This document shows, piece after piece, positions 17,791-26,675 of a stretch of 64,000 bases of DNA (positions are counted from its first letter, which is position 1; each line of letters opens with the position of its first letter). Position numbers and translations under genes: made by a program. Origin of the DNA: Pseudoclavibacter sp. AY1F1 (GTDB taxonomy: Bacteria > Actinomycetota > Actinomycetes > Actinomycetales > Microbacteriaceae); NCBI RefSeq assembly GCF_002931075.1, contig NZ_PSTQ01000009.1, positions 62,001 through 126,000 of the forward strand. Direction: 5' to 3'. A model generated the notes under the pieces. That model did no database searches, was not told where the DNA came from, and worked only from the letters and a program-made list of their open reading frames with translations.

Positions 17791-18326
17791 AGCCTTTCGA
17801 ATCGCAGAATGAAGTCGCCGGCAGCTACCTGAAGGAGCTCCGGGCCGCGCTTCGCGATGGCACACCCCAGGTCCGGGACGAAGTGCTCAACGACATCGCG
17901 GACACGCTCCGCGGTCTCGACGTCGACGAGACTCAAGCGCGCATTCGAGAACTCGGCACGCCGGACACGATCGCCGCCGACGCCATGGCGGAGACAGCCT
18001 CGCTCGAAGATGCCGGGCCGAGCCGCGCCTACCCGATCATCACGTCCATCGTCCTCATCGCCGGCTGGTACCTCGTGCCGGTGCTCGGCTGGGTGGCCGG
18101 ACTCATCATGATCGGCGCTAGCCAGGACTGGTCGTCGCGAGTGCGCAGAAACGGGATCCTCGCATCCGTGGCCGTCATCGTCGCCTCGACGATCGGGCTC
18201 TTCGCGTTCCGAGGTACGGACGCGTGGCTCGTCGGCGTCATCATCTTCGGCGTGCTGCCATTCCTCGGCAACATCTTCGTCGCCGACTACCTCCGCCGCC
18301 GGTGGGGACTGCCCGCTCGGCGGTAG
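17787..18326 (+). CDS. HAAS/DUF1700-like membrane protein paired with PadR
   Basis: Membrane protein of 179 residues. The N-terminal 60 residues are a small helical domain (VAGSYLKELRAALRDG, VRDEVLNDIADTL) of the HAAS type found next to PadR regulators, followed by three or four hydrophobic helices (IITSIVLIAGWYLVPVLGWV, LASVAVIVASTIGLFAF, FGVLPFLGNIFVADYL). Family members are thought to act with the PadR partner in envelope signalling; no enzymatic motif is visible. Confidence 0.75.
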   Translation: MKPFESQNEVAGSYLKELRAALRDGTPQVRDEVLNDIADTLRGLDVDETQARIRELGTPDTIAADAMAETASLEDAGPSRAYPIITSIVLIAGWYLVPVLGWVAGLIMIGASQDWSSRVRRNGILASVAVIVASTIGLFAFRGTDAWLVGVIIFGVLPFLGNIFVADYLRRRWGLPARR

Positions 18327-18366
18327 GCACCGGGTGCTTGCGAGATGATCAAGCCAGACGCGCAGG

Positions 18367-18468
18367 TCAGCCTCCAGCAGCCTCCAGCGCTTCCCGCAGC
18401 TTCGCCGCGAACGCTTCCGGCTGGCCGGCGTAGCCGAACTCGCCGCCCATGAACCCACCGTGGTGACT
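18367..18468 (-). pseudogene. Fossil C-terminus of an alpha/beta hydrolase
   Basis: The minus strand encodes SHHGGFMGGEFGYAGQPEAF followed by AAKLREALEAAGG and a stop. The SHHGGF-GGEFG pattern resembles the catalytic-His loop and C-terminal helix of actinobacterial alpha/beta hydrolases. Nothing homologous precedes it, so only about 33 codons survive. The family call rests on memory of this motif. Confidence 0.4.
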
Positions 18469-18540
18469 GGGTGATCTCGCCCTCCCAGATCCTGCGCATG
18501 CGTGTGGGGGCTCGAAACGATCTCCCCCGCATCGTAGGAC

Positions 18541-18603
18541 GCCGGCCTGCGCGAGCGTGAAGTGTTCGCCTGCGTCGTCGCCGAACTTTCGCCCGTTCTC
18601 AGC
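18541..18603 (+). pseudogene. Fossil of a LuxR-type helix-turn-helix
   Basis: The plus strand reads [20 protein letters not shown], matching the start of the NarL/LuxR output domain in the response regulator at 5090-5788 ([17 protein letters not shown]). The match begins abruptly and breaks off within 20 residues, at the end of the convergent MFS gene. A remnant of a response regulator. Confidence 0.5.
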
Positions 18604-19824
18604 TCAGGCACGGTCGAGCGCTGTGTCGTGAATCGCGGACTCGGGGAAGCCGCTGCGTTTCGCGGTTGCCGTCACGCCGAGCGCCAGAACGAGGAGGACC
18701 AGCGCCGCCCACGGCAGTGATGTCGGTCTGAAGCTGGTGATCAAGAAGCTCCCCGCGATCGCGCCACCAGCGATGCCGATGTTCCAGCACGTCACCACCA
18801 GCGATTGCGCGAGGTCACCGGCGGCCCCCGCGGCCTCGGCGGACGCGGTCTGAAGCAGCGTCGCAGCACCGCCGAATGCGAGACCCCACACGCCGACGCT
18901 GACGAACACCAGCCATGACGCGTCGGTGGCGAGACCCAGAGCAAGTGACGCCCCGGCGAACAAGACGCAACTCGAGATCATGAGCGAACGCAGATGGCGG
19001 TCGATGAGGGCGCCTGTGATCGCGATGCTCAGCAAGGACGCGATGCCGAAGACGAGCAAGACGATGTCGATGCGGTCGACCATGCCGTTCTCGGCGAGGT
19101 AGGGCGCGATGTACGTGTACAGAACGTTGTGTGCGAGCACGAAGGCGAGTGTGACGACCAGCACGGCGGCTATGCCGGGGATGGCGAGGGTTCGTCGAAG
19201 CGGAAGAGCAGCGGACCGCGCTTGACCGGGGAATTTCGGCACGCTCACGAACACCCAGAGCAGCAAGACAAGCGCGAGGAGGGTCATGATTCCGAAGGTG
19301 TACCGCCAGCCGATCAGGCCCGCCAGGAAAGTACCTGCTGGAACGCCGATCGCGAGGGCGACCGGAGTGCCGGCCATCGCGATCGCCATCGCCTTGCCGC
19401 GCTGTTTCGGTGCAACCATGCGCCGTGCGTATCCCGCGAGCAGCGCCCACAGCAGCCCGGCGACTACCCCCGCCAGGAGCCGAGAGGCAAGGGTGAGGAT
19501 GTAACTCTCTGACATGGCGGTGACGGTATTCGCGACGGCGAATCCCGCGATGGCGAGCAGTAGGAGCCTGCGGCGTGGCCAGCCGATCGTCGCGGCAGTC
19601 AGCGGAATGGCGGCGAGGGCAGAACCGATCGCGTAGACCGTCACCGTCTGTCCAGCCGCTGCTTCGGTGACATTGAGATCACCACTCATTTCGGGCAGTA
19701 TCCCGGCCGGCAGCGCTTCGGTCATGATGGTGACGAACCCTGCGGTGGCCAACGCCAGGAGCCCGGAAAGGGGTAGCCGATCGTGGCCGGCCGCACGCGT
19801 CGCGGTGTGCTGTAGTCGAGTCAT
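18604..19824 (-). CDS. MFS exporter (AraJ/CmlA-like DHA1)
   Basis: Twelve-helix major facilitator, 406 residues. GFVTIMTEALPAGILPEMSG after helix 1 is typical of the AraJ/Cml drug-efflux branch; motif A is LTAATIGWPRRRLL, and motif C-like VVAGLLWALLAGYARR is in helix 5. ATG at 19824 is used because an earlier TTG frame would run through the MerR operator. It is divergent from a MerR regulator, suggesting inducible efflux of a small molecule. Confidence 0.9.
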   Translation of the reverse strand: MTRLQHTATRAAGHDRLPLSGLLALATAGFVTIMTEALPAGILPEMSGDLNVTEAAAGQTVTVYAIGSALAAIPLTAATIGWPRRRLLLLAIAGFAVANTVTAMSESYILTLASRLLAGVVAGLLWALLAGYARRMVAPKQRGKAMAIAMAGTPVALAIGVPAGTFLAGLIGWRYTFGIMTLLALVLLLWVFVSVPKFPGQARSAALPLRRTLAIPGIAAVLVVTLAFVLAHNVLYTYIAPYLAENGMVDRIDIVLLVFGIASLLSIAITGALIDRHLRSLMISSCVLFAGASLALGLATDASWLVFVSVGVWGLAFGGAATLLQTASAEAAGAAGDLAQSLVVTCWNIGIAGGAIAGSFLITSFRPTSLPWAALVLLVLALGVTATAKRSGFPESAIHDTALDRA

Positions 19825-19841
19825 GGCCTCATCGTCAGTCG

Positions 19842-19863
19842 TTGACGTTAGCGTTAAGGTCAA
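19842..19863. promoter_or_regulatory. MerR-type promoter/operator for the MFS exporter
   Basis: Imperfect palindrome whose outer arms are TTGAC and GTCAA and whose centre is GTTAGCGTTAAG. On the minus strand it supplies a TTGACC -35 box to the MFS gene, with the dyad between promoter elements where MerR proteins bind and untwist DNA. Confidence 0.55.
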
Positions 19864-19889
19864 GCTGACGACCGATGAGGAGATGGCAC

Positions 19890-20252
19890 ATGAAGATCGG
19901 TGAGCTCGCCCGCATGACAGGCACGTCCGCGCGAGCCTTGCGGTACTACGAGGATGAGCAGCTCATCATCCCCAGGCGCATGCCGAACGGGTATCGAGAG
20001 TACGACGAGTACCTTGTCGACCGGGTCACCCAGATCCGTGGCCTACTGGATGCTGGTCTCCCCACTCGGATCATCAAGCAGATCCTGCCGTGCCTCGACC
20101 GGCCCCGCACCATCCACTTCGCCGACGCGACTCCGGAGATGCTCGAAACCCTCGAACACGAACGCGACCGGATGGACGAGAGAATCGAGTTCCTCGCGCG
20201 CAACCGTGCCGCGATCACCGAGTATCTGGAAGAAGTTCGAGCTCTCGCCTGA
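19890..20252 (+). CDS. MerR-family regulator
   Basis: Regulator of 120 residues: helix-turn-helix KIGELARMTGTSARALRYYE, the wing RRMPNGYREYDEYLVDRV, and a dimer helix ETLEHERDRMDERIEFLARN. There are no paired cysteines in the C-terminus (one at about 70), so a metal sensor is unlikely; a small-molecule ligand for the divergent MFS pump is inferred. ATG at 19890, preceded by GAGGAG. Confidence 0.9.
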   Translation: MKIGELARMTGTSARALRYYEDEQLIIPRRMPNGYREYDEYLVDRVTQIRGLLDAGLPTRIIKQILPCLDRPRTIHFADATPEMLETLEHERDRMDERIEFLARNRAAITEYLEEVRALA

Positions 20253-20360
20253 CCCGCTCGACTTGACCTTCACGCCAACGCGAAGGCAGTGGTTCGGCGC
20301 CAAGGGAGACAACTCTCGGTAGCAGAACGGCCTCAGCCTCGAATCGTTCCCACTGAGAAT

Positions 20361-20402
20361 CACCAACCAATATGGTCGGTTTAGCATCCAGTCCGGTTGG
20401 TG
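20361..20402. promoter_or_regulatory. Inverted repeat upstream of the DHA2 exporter
   Basis: CACCAACC (20361-20368) and GGTTGGTG (20395-20402) are perfect reverse complements 26 bases apart; AACCAATATGGTCGGTT lies inside. Likely binding region for the TetR encoded at the end of this operon. Confidence 0.4.
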
Positions 20403-20457
20403 GCTGCCTAGACTCTTCCGCGTGCCGGGACAGCTCGGCGCAGAAGAGGAGAGCGAC

Positions 20458-21912
20458 ATGATCAAGGCCGCAACGACATCTGGGCGCCAATGGTGGGCGC
20501 TAGCCGTGCTGACCCTGAGCCAGTTGATGGTCGTTCTCGACGTCACGATCGTGAACATCGCGCTTCCGTCCGCCCAGGCGGAGTTGGGTTTCGCGGATGA
20601 CGGCCGCCACTGGCTCGTCACTGGGTATGCCCTCGCGTTCGGAAGCCTGCTTCTCATCGGCGGCCGACTGAGCGACTACTTCGGTCGACGACGGATGCTC
20701 GTGCTCGGTCTCGTCGGCTTCGCCCTGGCTTCGGCACTTGGCGGATTCGCCCAGAGCTTCGAGACCCTGCTCGCCGCGCGAGTCCTCCAGGGCGCATTCG
20801 GAGCCGTACTCGCCCCTGCCGCTCTCTCCCTGGTCTCGACGACCTTCGAGGATCGCCGCAGCCGCATCCGCGCGTTCTCCATTTTCGGCGCGGTCTCCTC
20901 TGCCGGCGGGGCCATCGGCCTGCTTCTCGGCGGAGTGCTGACCGAATACCTGTCGTGGCACTGGTGCATGTTCGTGAATCTGCCCATCGCAATCATCGCT
21001 CTTGCGGGCATTGGACTCATCAGGAAGCAGCCAGTCGTCGACAGGAACGCATTGGATCTTCCCGGAGCGCTGACCTCCGTGGCAGGCATGGTCGCACTCG
21101 TCTTCGGCCTGGGCAACGCGGAGCAGGGCGGATGGCTCGACGTCTGGACTCTCGCCCCCATCGTCGCGGGCATCGCACTGCTCGTCGTGTTCGTCATCAT
21201 CGAACGTCACGCCGCCAATCCACTCCTCCCTCTGCGAGTGCTCGTCGATCGCAATCGCGGCGCGGCCAACCTCGTCGGCCTTCTGGTCAACGGAGGGCTC
21301 TTCGGAGTGTTCCTGTTCAGCACCTACTTCCTCACCGAGGCACTCGGATACTCGCCTTTGGCGACCGGACTCAGCTTCGTTCCCGTGGTGCTGGGCATCA
21401 TCGTGACCTCCACCCTCGTGGGCTCGCGACTCGCAGCAAGGTTCGGCCCTCGGTACTTGATCGCGGCCGGTGCTGCGCTGGCAGGAATCGGCCTCGTGAT
21501 GCAGACGGGAACGGATGCGAGCAGCGAGTTCGCCCGGGATCTCCTCCCCGGGCTTGTCGTCTACGGGCTCGGTCTGGGCCTCGTGTTCGGGCGACTCCAG
21601 GAAGCCGCGACGGCGAGGGCAGAGCGTCGGGATATTGGCGTGGCTTCAGCGCTGATCAACGCCAGCCAGGAGGTGGGTGGTGCGGCCGGTATCGCCTTGA
21701 TCAGTTCGCTCGCCGCCGGAGCGACCGCGGCACTCGTCGCATCCGCCCCACAGAGTGCCGCACTGGTGGCGGCGGTGACCGTGGAGAGCTACCACGCCGC
21801 ACTCTGGGCCGCCGTAGGGTTGTACGCACTGGCCGCGGTCGTCTCGTTGATAGTGTTCCGCAGCGGAACGATCGACATCGACCCCGACGCCGAACCCCTG
21901 ATCGGACACTAG
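20458..21912 (+). CDS. DHA2-family (14-helix) multidrug MFS exporter
   Basis: Proton-driven exporter of 484 residues. Motif D1 LMVVLDVTIVNIALPSAQ in helix 1, motif A GGRLSDYFGRRRMLVLG, and motif C in GAVSSAGGAIGLLLGGVLT identify the EmrB/QacA-type DHA2 group; fourteen hydrophobic segments are visible. ATG at 20458 has AGAGGAG upstream. It is followed after twelve bases by a TetR regulator, which probably represses the pair. The substrate is unknown. Confidence 0.93.
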   Translation: MIKAATTSGRQWWALAVLTLSQLMVVLDVTIVNIALPSAQAELGFADDGRHWLVTGYALAFGSLLLIGGRLSDYFGRRRMLVLGLVGFALASALGGFAQSFETLLAARVLQGAFGAVLAPAALSLVSTTFEDRRSRIRAFSIFGAVSSAGGAIGLLLGGVLTEYLSWHWCMFVNLPIAIIALAGIGLIRKQPVVDRNALDLPGALTSVAGMVALVFGLGNAEQGGWLDVWTLAPIVAGIALLVVFVIIERHAANPLLPLRVLVDRNRGAANLVGLLVNGGLFGVFLFSTYFLTEALGYSPLATGLSFVPVVLGIIVTSTLVGSRLAARFGPRYLIAAGAALAGIGLVMQTGTDASSEFARDLLPGLVVYGLGLGLVFGRLQEAATARAERRDIGVASALINASQEVGGAAGIALISSLAAGATAALVASAPQSAALVAAVTVESYHAALWAAVGLYALAAVVSLIVFRSGTIDIDPDAEPLIGH

Positions 21913-21924
21913 GAGGAGCGAGCA

Positions 21925-22506
21925 ATGAGCCATCCTGCGACGTCCGCGGTCATCGATGCGGCAGCAGCCCTCTTCGCGCGATATGGATTCACCCGCACCT
22001 CGGTGCAGGCCGTCGCGGATGCAACGGATTACTCCAAGGCCGGACTTCTGCACCACTTCCCCACGAAACTCGCCCTCCACAAGGCCGTTCTCGAAGAATG
22101 CAGACGAGAGACCGAGCGGGTGAGAGATCGCGTGGCCGACCTAGCCGTTGGCGAGGAACGAGACCACCGGTCGATCGAGCTGCTCGTCGATCTGTCCCTG
22201 GCGAGGCCCGGCCTCGCCAGCCTGCTCCTCAGCACGATCGTGCCGATGGGCGACGACGACGTCTCAGACGTTGAACCTCTCGGCGACATCCTGTTCGAGG
22301 CGTTCGACACTGAGCCCATGAACGATGCACGCCGCATCCGCGTCACCGGAGCACTCGTCGCCCTCGGCGTACTCGCGCTCGAAGCGCGTCGATCGGACTG
22401 CGCCTCCCCCTGGCGCAACGAGATCATCGCGACAAGCATCGACACCCTCGGGCGATCAGGATCCAGCTACGCGGGCACTGGGATGCGAGAGGGAAACGCT
22501 CTGTAG
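21925..22506 (+). CDS. TetR-family regulator of the DHA2 exporter
   Basis: Repressor of 193 residues. The helix-turn-helix spans FTRTSVQAVADATDYSKAGL with the following LLHHFPTK, and the C-terminal domain is helical. GAGGAGCGAGCA precedes the ATG, twelve bases after the exporter. Expected to bind the inverted repeats before 20458 and release on binding a pump substrate. Confidence 0.9.
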   Translation: MSHPATSAVIDAAAALFARYGFTRTSVQAVADATDYSKAGLLHHFPTKLALHKAVLEECRRETERVRDRVADLAVGEERDHRSIELLVDLSLARPGLASLLLSTIVPMGDDDVSDVEPLGDILFEAFDTEPMNDARRIRVTGALVALGVLALEARRSDCASPWRNEIIATSIDTLGRSGSSYAGTGMREGNAL

Positions 22507-22626
22507 TCGTCGATGACGCCAGACGCGAGGAGGGCACGCGGCCATAGAGTTCCCGTGGCGACGCCGATCACCTCGGCGGTTGTGTCGGAGTCAAAGTTCC
22601 GCTGCGAACCAGGCCCGGCGTCTCTC

Positions 22627-23339
22627 CTACATCTGCCTCATGTCGAGTGCGAAGCGGAAGCGCACGTCATTGCGTTCGAGGCGGTCCAGCGCAGTATTGA
22701 TGTCGCGGGCTGGGAGCACTTCGACGTCGGCGGTGATGCCGTTCTCGCTGCAGAAGTCGAGCATGGCCTGCGTACCGACGGTTCCACCGCTCCCTGCAGA
22801 GGCGAGGCTCTTCCTCCCGATGAGGAGCGCCATCGGATCGAATTGCAGAGATCCCAAGGCGCCAAGCGCGCAGAGTGTGCCGTCGAGAGCGAGAGCACGG
22901 ATATACGGCGTGAGGTCATGGGGCACGGACGCGGTGTCAATGATGAGGTCGAAGCGGTTGGCTTGCGTGCTCATCGCGGCAGGGTCTTTGGACACGATGA
23001 CCTCGTGGGCACCGAGGGCCTTCGCTCCCGCGGCCTTGGCTTCTGAGGTGGTGAACAGCACGACGTGCGCGCCGAGGGCGTGGGCGAACTTGACGGCGAG
23101 GTGGCCCAGGCCACCGAGCCCTACGATCCCGATGGTCTCTCCCGGTCCGGCGTTCCACCGAACCAGGGGTTCCCAGACGGTGATGCCCGCACACATCAAA
23201 GGGGCGACTCCGGCGGGATCGAGCTTGTCGGGCAGTAGGTAGACGAACTTCTCGTTTGCGATGTACTCGCTTGCGTAGCCGCCCTGAGTGGGAGTGCCGT
23301 CGACACGGTCGGTGCCACCGTAGGTGAGCGTGGTCATCA
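22627..23339 (-). pseudogene. Zinc-type alcohol dehydrogenase, 5' truncated
   Basis: From about 23339 the minus strand encodes the C-terminal two thirds of a CAD/YjgB-like NADP-dependent alcohol dehydrogenase: TLTYGGTDRVDGTPTQGGYA, the cofactor loop GIVGLGGLGHLAVKFAHALG, and a normal end ALDRLERNDVRFRF. The N-terminal part with the catalytic-zinc Cys, GHE motif and the four structural-zinc cysteines is missing. The in-frame sequence from 23340 to 23487 is unrelated, so the gene was truncated by a deletion or fusion. A complete enzyme is about 350 residues; this frame cannot bind zinc. Confidence 0.8.
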
Positions 23340-23487
23340 GGAGGATCGTCTCACGATCTTTTCTCCAAGCAGAGAGCTGACCGACTCTGAGGCCTGGGGC
23401 TGATTGCCCAGGAGCGAGATCGAGCAGACGAGAAGCGGCCGCGCGCGAACGCTCCGTTCCGAGGACGGTTCCGATGGCCGCAAGCAC

Positions 23488-23844
23488 TTAGCTCGGGATG
23501 ACCGTCCCCTGGTGATACCGAAGCTTGGGGCCTCGCGTATCCCAGAGTGACGCATGCCGACTGTCCCGGTCTGCCTCGTGGATCACGTAGTTCACGAGCA
23601 CGAGCTCCGCACTCACACGATTGAAAAGCCACTCGGATGTGCGTGGCAGGGGGCGCTCTTCCTCGCTCTCGAGGGCCGCCACCGACTCCGCATAGGTCCA
23701 CCGACGTCCAGAGCGTCCGATCTCCGCGAAGTCCTCGGCGAGCAAAGTGGACGTCTGTGCGGAGTCCCCCCGTACTGACGAAGAAAGCAACGCGAGTTCA
23801 GCGTTCTTGATGTCCGCGAAGTCTTCCGTATCCGTCTCCCACAT
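23488..23844 (-). CDS. SnoaL-like/DUF4440 protein
   Basis: Small protein of 118 residues with the NTF2-like cone-fold pattern: N-terminal helix IKNAELALLSSSVRGD, LLAEDFAEIGRSGRRWTYAE, then strands RVSAELVLVNYVIHEAD and RHASLWDTRGPKLRYHQGT. Such proteins hydrolyse or isomerise small ligands, or only bind them; no function can be fixed. Its C-terminal codons have a degenerate twin at 5815-5881. Confidence 0.8.
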   Translation of the reverse strand: MWETDTEDFADIKNAELALLSSSVRGDSAQTSTLLAEDFAEIGRSGRRWTYAESVAALESEEERPLPRTSEWLFNRVSAELVLVNYVIHEADRDSRHASLWDTRGPKLRYHQGTVIPS

Positions 23845-23903
23845 AGAGCGACCCTATCGACGGAGCAGGCGGTCTCCGCTGCAATCAGGGTGCAGACACC
23901 TCG

Positions 23904-24620
23904 TTACTCCTCGTCGATGATGACTTCCCAGAGCCCGAAAGGCGTGAACCCGGCGGCCCGCGCCAGCGCAACGGACTCGACATTGTCCACTTGGCAGCGG
24001 TACTGCGGCTCGTATCCCAGCGACATGGCGGCCGCGATCGCCGCGCGGACCGTTTCGCGGCCAAGACCTCGACCTCGGAACTCTGGGAGGGTGAGCACTC
24101 CAAGGTCGGCCAGCCGAGTCCCATTCCAGGGGTACATGCTCACAACGGATGCGAGCTTGTCACCCACGAAGGCGCCGAACACGAGCCAGTGGTCGAGTTC
24201 GACGAACGCCTCCTCGAGATCCTCATCCGGTGCTGCGGCTACGAGCTCCTCGAAGGCGTGAGCATCCGCAGCAGTCAGCTGCCGCGTCCGATCACCGAGC
24301 GCCTCCCCACGAAGGGTGGCCTGCTCGTCGAGCGTCAAATAGAAGAGGTGATCCGGGCTGTTGAGCGTGAGGCCAGCGCGATCTAGAACACTCCGAAGGG
24401 AGAGATCGTCGATTCGTTCTCCGTCGGCGAGCGCGAGTTCGCTGGCGCGAGCCGGCGTCAGCGAGAGGAGCATCGGCCCCGCCTCCAAGCGAAGAAGCGC
24501 CACCGATCGACTTTCGGGCAGTGAGGGGTCGACTACGACACGGACAGAGTCGTCGACGCGCGCATCCAGCACCGATGGCAGCCACCGGTTGGTCACGAGA
24601 TTTGAGAACACGCCATTCAT
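23904..24620 (-). CDS. GNAT-family N-acetyltransferase
   Basis: Acetyltransferase of about 238 residues. The GNAT fold is in the C-terminal half: VFGAFVGDKLASVVSMYPWN, the acetyl-CoA loop LPEFRGRGLGRETVRAAI and the end VDNVESVALARAAGFTPFG. The N-terminal 90 residues carry no clear domain. ATG at 24620 is a reasonable start, but the ribosome site is weak. The substrate is unknown. Transcribed divergently from the PhzF gene. Confidence 0.85.
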   Translation of the reverse strand: MNGVFSNLVTNRWLPSVLDARVDDSVRVVVDPSLPESRSVALLRLEAGPMLLSLTPARASELALADGERIDDLSLRSVLDRAGLTLNSPDHLFYLTLDEQATLRGEALGDRTRQLTAADAHAFEELVAAAPDEDLEEAFVELDHWLVFGAFVGDKLASVVSMYPWNGTRLADLGVLTLPEFRGRGLGRETVRAAIAAAMSLGYEPQYRCQVDNVESVALARAAGFTPFGLWEVIIDEE

Positions 24621-24696
24621 CCTGCCGCACCGTGCGGGGAGCCAATAGATCGAACTGGCTCTGGCTCTCCACGCAGGGGCAGGGAAACATGCACTC

Positions 24697-25644
24697 ATGA
24701 GCACTCCACGTTCCACGACCTCCTCCGCCGAGTTTGAGCGCACTGCCGACGTGCTGCGCTTATCGGCGTTTGCCAGCGAACCGGGCGGAGGCAACCCTGC
24801 TGGTGTTGTTCTGAATGCATCCATGCTGTCTGATACGGAGATGCAGCGCATCGCCGCCGAGGTCGGCTACGCCGAGACGGCCTTCGTCGTCGTTCCCAGC
24901 ATCGACGCAAACGAACGCCACGTGCGTGTGCGGTACTTCTCGCCCGGAGTTGAAGTTCCCTTCTGTGGTCACGCGACGATCGCGACGGCCGTGGCGCTCG
25001 CAGAACGCCGCGGCCCGGGGCAGTTTACGATCGAGACTCTTGTCGGCCCCGTGGTGATCGAAACTTCGCGTGCCGACGCGCAGTCAGCGTCGCCCGGCGA
25101 TGCCTCGGCCGACGCCAGCCCCGTGACCGCATCCTTCACCAGCGTCGAGACTGACGTGCGCGAGCTTGCACCTCCAGTCGCCGACCGACTGCTCTCCCTG
25201 CTCCACCTCGACCCCGCAGACCTCGATGGGGATTGGCCGCTGCGTGAAGCCTTTGCAGGCAACTGGCATCCCATCGTCGCGGTACGTGAGCAGGCCACGT
25301 TCGATGCATTCAGTTTCGACCCTGCCGCGGTCCGGGCTTTGATGGATGAACAGGGCTGGGCTGGCACCGTCACCGTCGTCCGCCGTCAACAGCCCACCGC
25401 ATCCGGGGAGCTGGTCGTCGAGGCCCGCAACCTGTTCCCGGTTGGCAACATCACGGAGGACCCCGCAACAGGGTCGGCGGCCGCGTCTCTCGGCGCGTAC
25501 CTCCGTCAGGTCGGAGCCATCACGCCGAAGGCACGATTCAGGGTGCTGCAGGGCAGACATGTCGGTCGCCCGAGCCTGATCACCGTCGATGTGCCAGTCA
25601 CTGGTGGCATCACTGTGACCGGAACTGCGACGCCGATCGAGTAG
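24697..25644 (+). CDS. PhzF-family epimerase/isomerase
   Basis: PhzF-like protein of 315 residues. The N-terminal NPAGVVL, the catalytic Glu in GYAETAFVVV (near 58), CGHATIATAVAL, and the second-half signature EDPATGSAAASLGAYL are conserved. Two alpha/beta halves form the diaminopimelate-epimerase fold. Phenazine genes are absent, so this is one of the many genomic PhzF paralogues with an unknown small-molecule substrate. Confidence 0.9.
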   Translation: MSTPRSTTSSAEFERTADVLRLSAFASEPGGGNPAGVVLNASMLSDTEMQRIAAEVGYAETAFVVVPSIDANERHVRVRYFSPGVEVPFCGHATIATAVALAERRGPGQFTIETLVGPVVIETSRADAQSASPGDASADASPVTASFTSVETDVRELAPPVADRLLSLLHLDPADLDGDWPLREAFAGNWHPIVAVREQATFDAFSFDPAAVRALMDEQGWAGTVTVVRRQQPTASGELVVEARNLFPVGNITEDPATGSAAASLGAYLRQVGAITPKARFRVLQGRHVGRPSLITVDVPVTGGITVTGTATPIE

Positions 25645-25673
25645 CGTTCGCACGCCATGTTCCGTGCGGCTCA

Positions 25674-25722
25674 CGGCCCGCGGCCCGCGGCCCGTGGCCG
25701 GTGCGCCGGTGCGCCGGTGGCG
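25674..25722. repeat. GC-rich short repeats after phzF-like gene
   Basis: Three near copies of GGCCCGC followed by two of GGTGCGCC form a GC-rich patch in the convergent gap between the PhzF-like gene and the SDR. It may fold and end transcription; there is no T tract. Confidence 0.5.
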
Positions 25723-25780
25723 ATGCCAGTGACGACCGCACCGCTCCCCGCGTTCCCCGGATGACACTTCCGCGACTGAC

Positions 25781-26584
25781 TCAGGAACGCAGACGCACGT
25801 CGCCGAGGACCCGGGCGCTCGTCCGCACGAGTGCCCTTCTCGAGAGCAGTCGCGTGCTGAACGCCGTGAGCCTGTTGACCCCACCCGAGACGACGCTCGG
25901 CCCGCCTCCAACTCGATCGAGCGCGCGGAACGCCGTGTCGATGACCTGCGCACTCGTCTGCTTCCGGCCGACTGACGCTTCCTCTGAGCCGACGACGTCG
26001 AAGAACTCGGTCTTCGTCGCGCCCGGGCTCACGGCGAGGACGCGAAGACCTGTGCCGCGGGCCTCCGCCCAGAGGGCTTCCGTGAAGCTCAGCACGAACG
26101 CCTTGGTCGCGCCGTAGACCGCCATCCCGGGCGTCGGCTGGTACCCGGCCGTGCTGGCGACCGTGACGAGCGCGCCCGTCCCAGCCTCAAGCAGCTGGGA
26201 CATGAAGGTCCGGCTGAGTTCGACGAGCGCAACGACGTTCAGCTGCATCTCGTCGACCATGCGCTCCGGGCTTGACGAGTCGAATGGGCCGTGGCTCCCG
26301 AAGCCGGCGTTGTTGACGAGCGAGGAGATGTGGATGTCCCGTCGCGCCAGCTCGTCGCGGAGCGACACTACGGCGCCCGCGGTGGTGAGGTCGATGGGGA
26401 CCACGGCGACGTCCACACCCGTGGATGCCCGAAGCTCGTCTGCCAGCTTTTCGAGTCGCTCGGCCCGACGTGCCACGAGCACAAGGTTCGAACCCCGGCT
26501 CGCGAATCGCTTGGCGAATTCGACGCCGAGCCCGGAGCTTGCGCCTGTGATGAGTGCGGTGCCGCCGCGGAGATCGAGAGTCAT
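25781..26584 (-). CDS. Short-chain dehydrogenase/reductase
   Basis: NADP-dependent SDR of 267 residues: cofactor loop ALITGASSGLGVEFAKRFAS, basic NADP-selecting VARRAERLEKLA, NNAGFG, catalytic Ser in VASTAGY and YGATK. The C-terminal part (SEEASVGRKQTSAQVIDTAF) resembles DltE-like/YqjQ-type SDRs. It is divergent from a TetR regulator with a palindrome between them. The substrate is unknown. Confidence 0.9.
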   Translation of the reverse strand: MTLDLRGGTALITGASSGLGVEFAKRFASRGSNLVLVARRAERLEKLADELRASTGVDVAVVPIDLTTAGAVVSLRDELARRDIHISSLVNNAGFGSHGPFDSSSPERMVDEMQLNVVALVELSRTFMSQLLEAGTGALVTVASTAGYQPTPGMAVYGATKAFVLSFTEALWAEARGTGLRVLAVSPGATKTEFFDVVGSEEASVGRKQTSAQVIDTAFRALDRVGGGPSVVSGGVNRLTAFSTRLLSRRALVRTSARVLGDVRLRS

Positions 26585-26605
26585 GAGTGTCCTTTGCCGG
26601 AAACG

Positions 26606-26626
26606 AATGTTGTCGGTGACAGCATT
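26606..26626. promoter_or_regulatory. Putative TetR operator
   Basis: AATGTTGTC-GGT-GACAGCATT is an inverted repeat with one mismatch in nine-base arms. It lies between the divergent SDR and TetR genes, overlapping the region after the TTGACA -35-like element of the SDR promoter on the minus strand (about 26650). Confidence 0.5.
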
Positions 26627-26675
26627 GCGGAAACAGCCATTGTTGTCAACGTCAACATGGGGGTAGGCTCGACAC

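Noticed and set aside
24697-25644. PhzF-like gene as evidence of a phenazine cluster
   Set aside because: No other phz gene is present; PhzF paralogues are common in genomes without phenazines.
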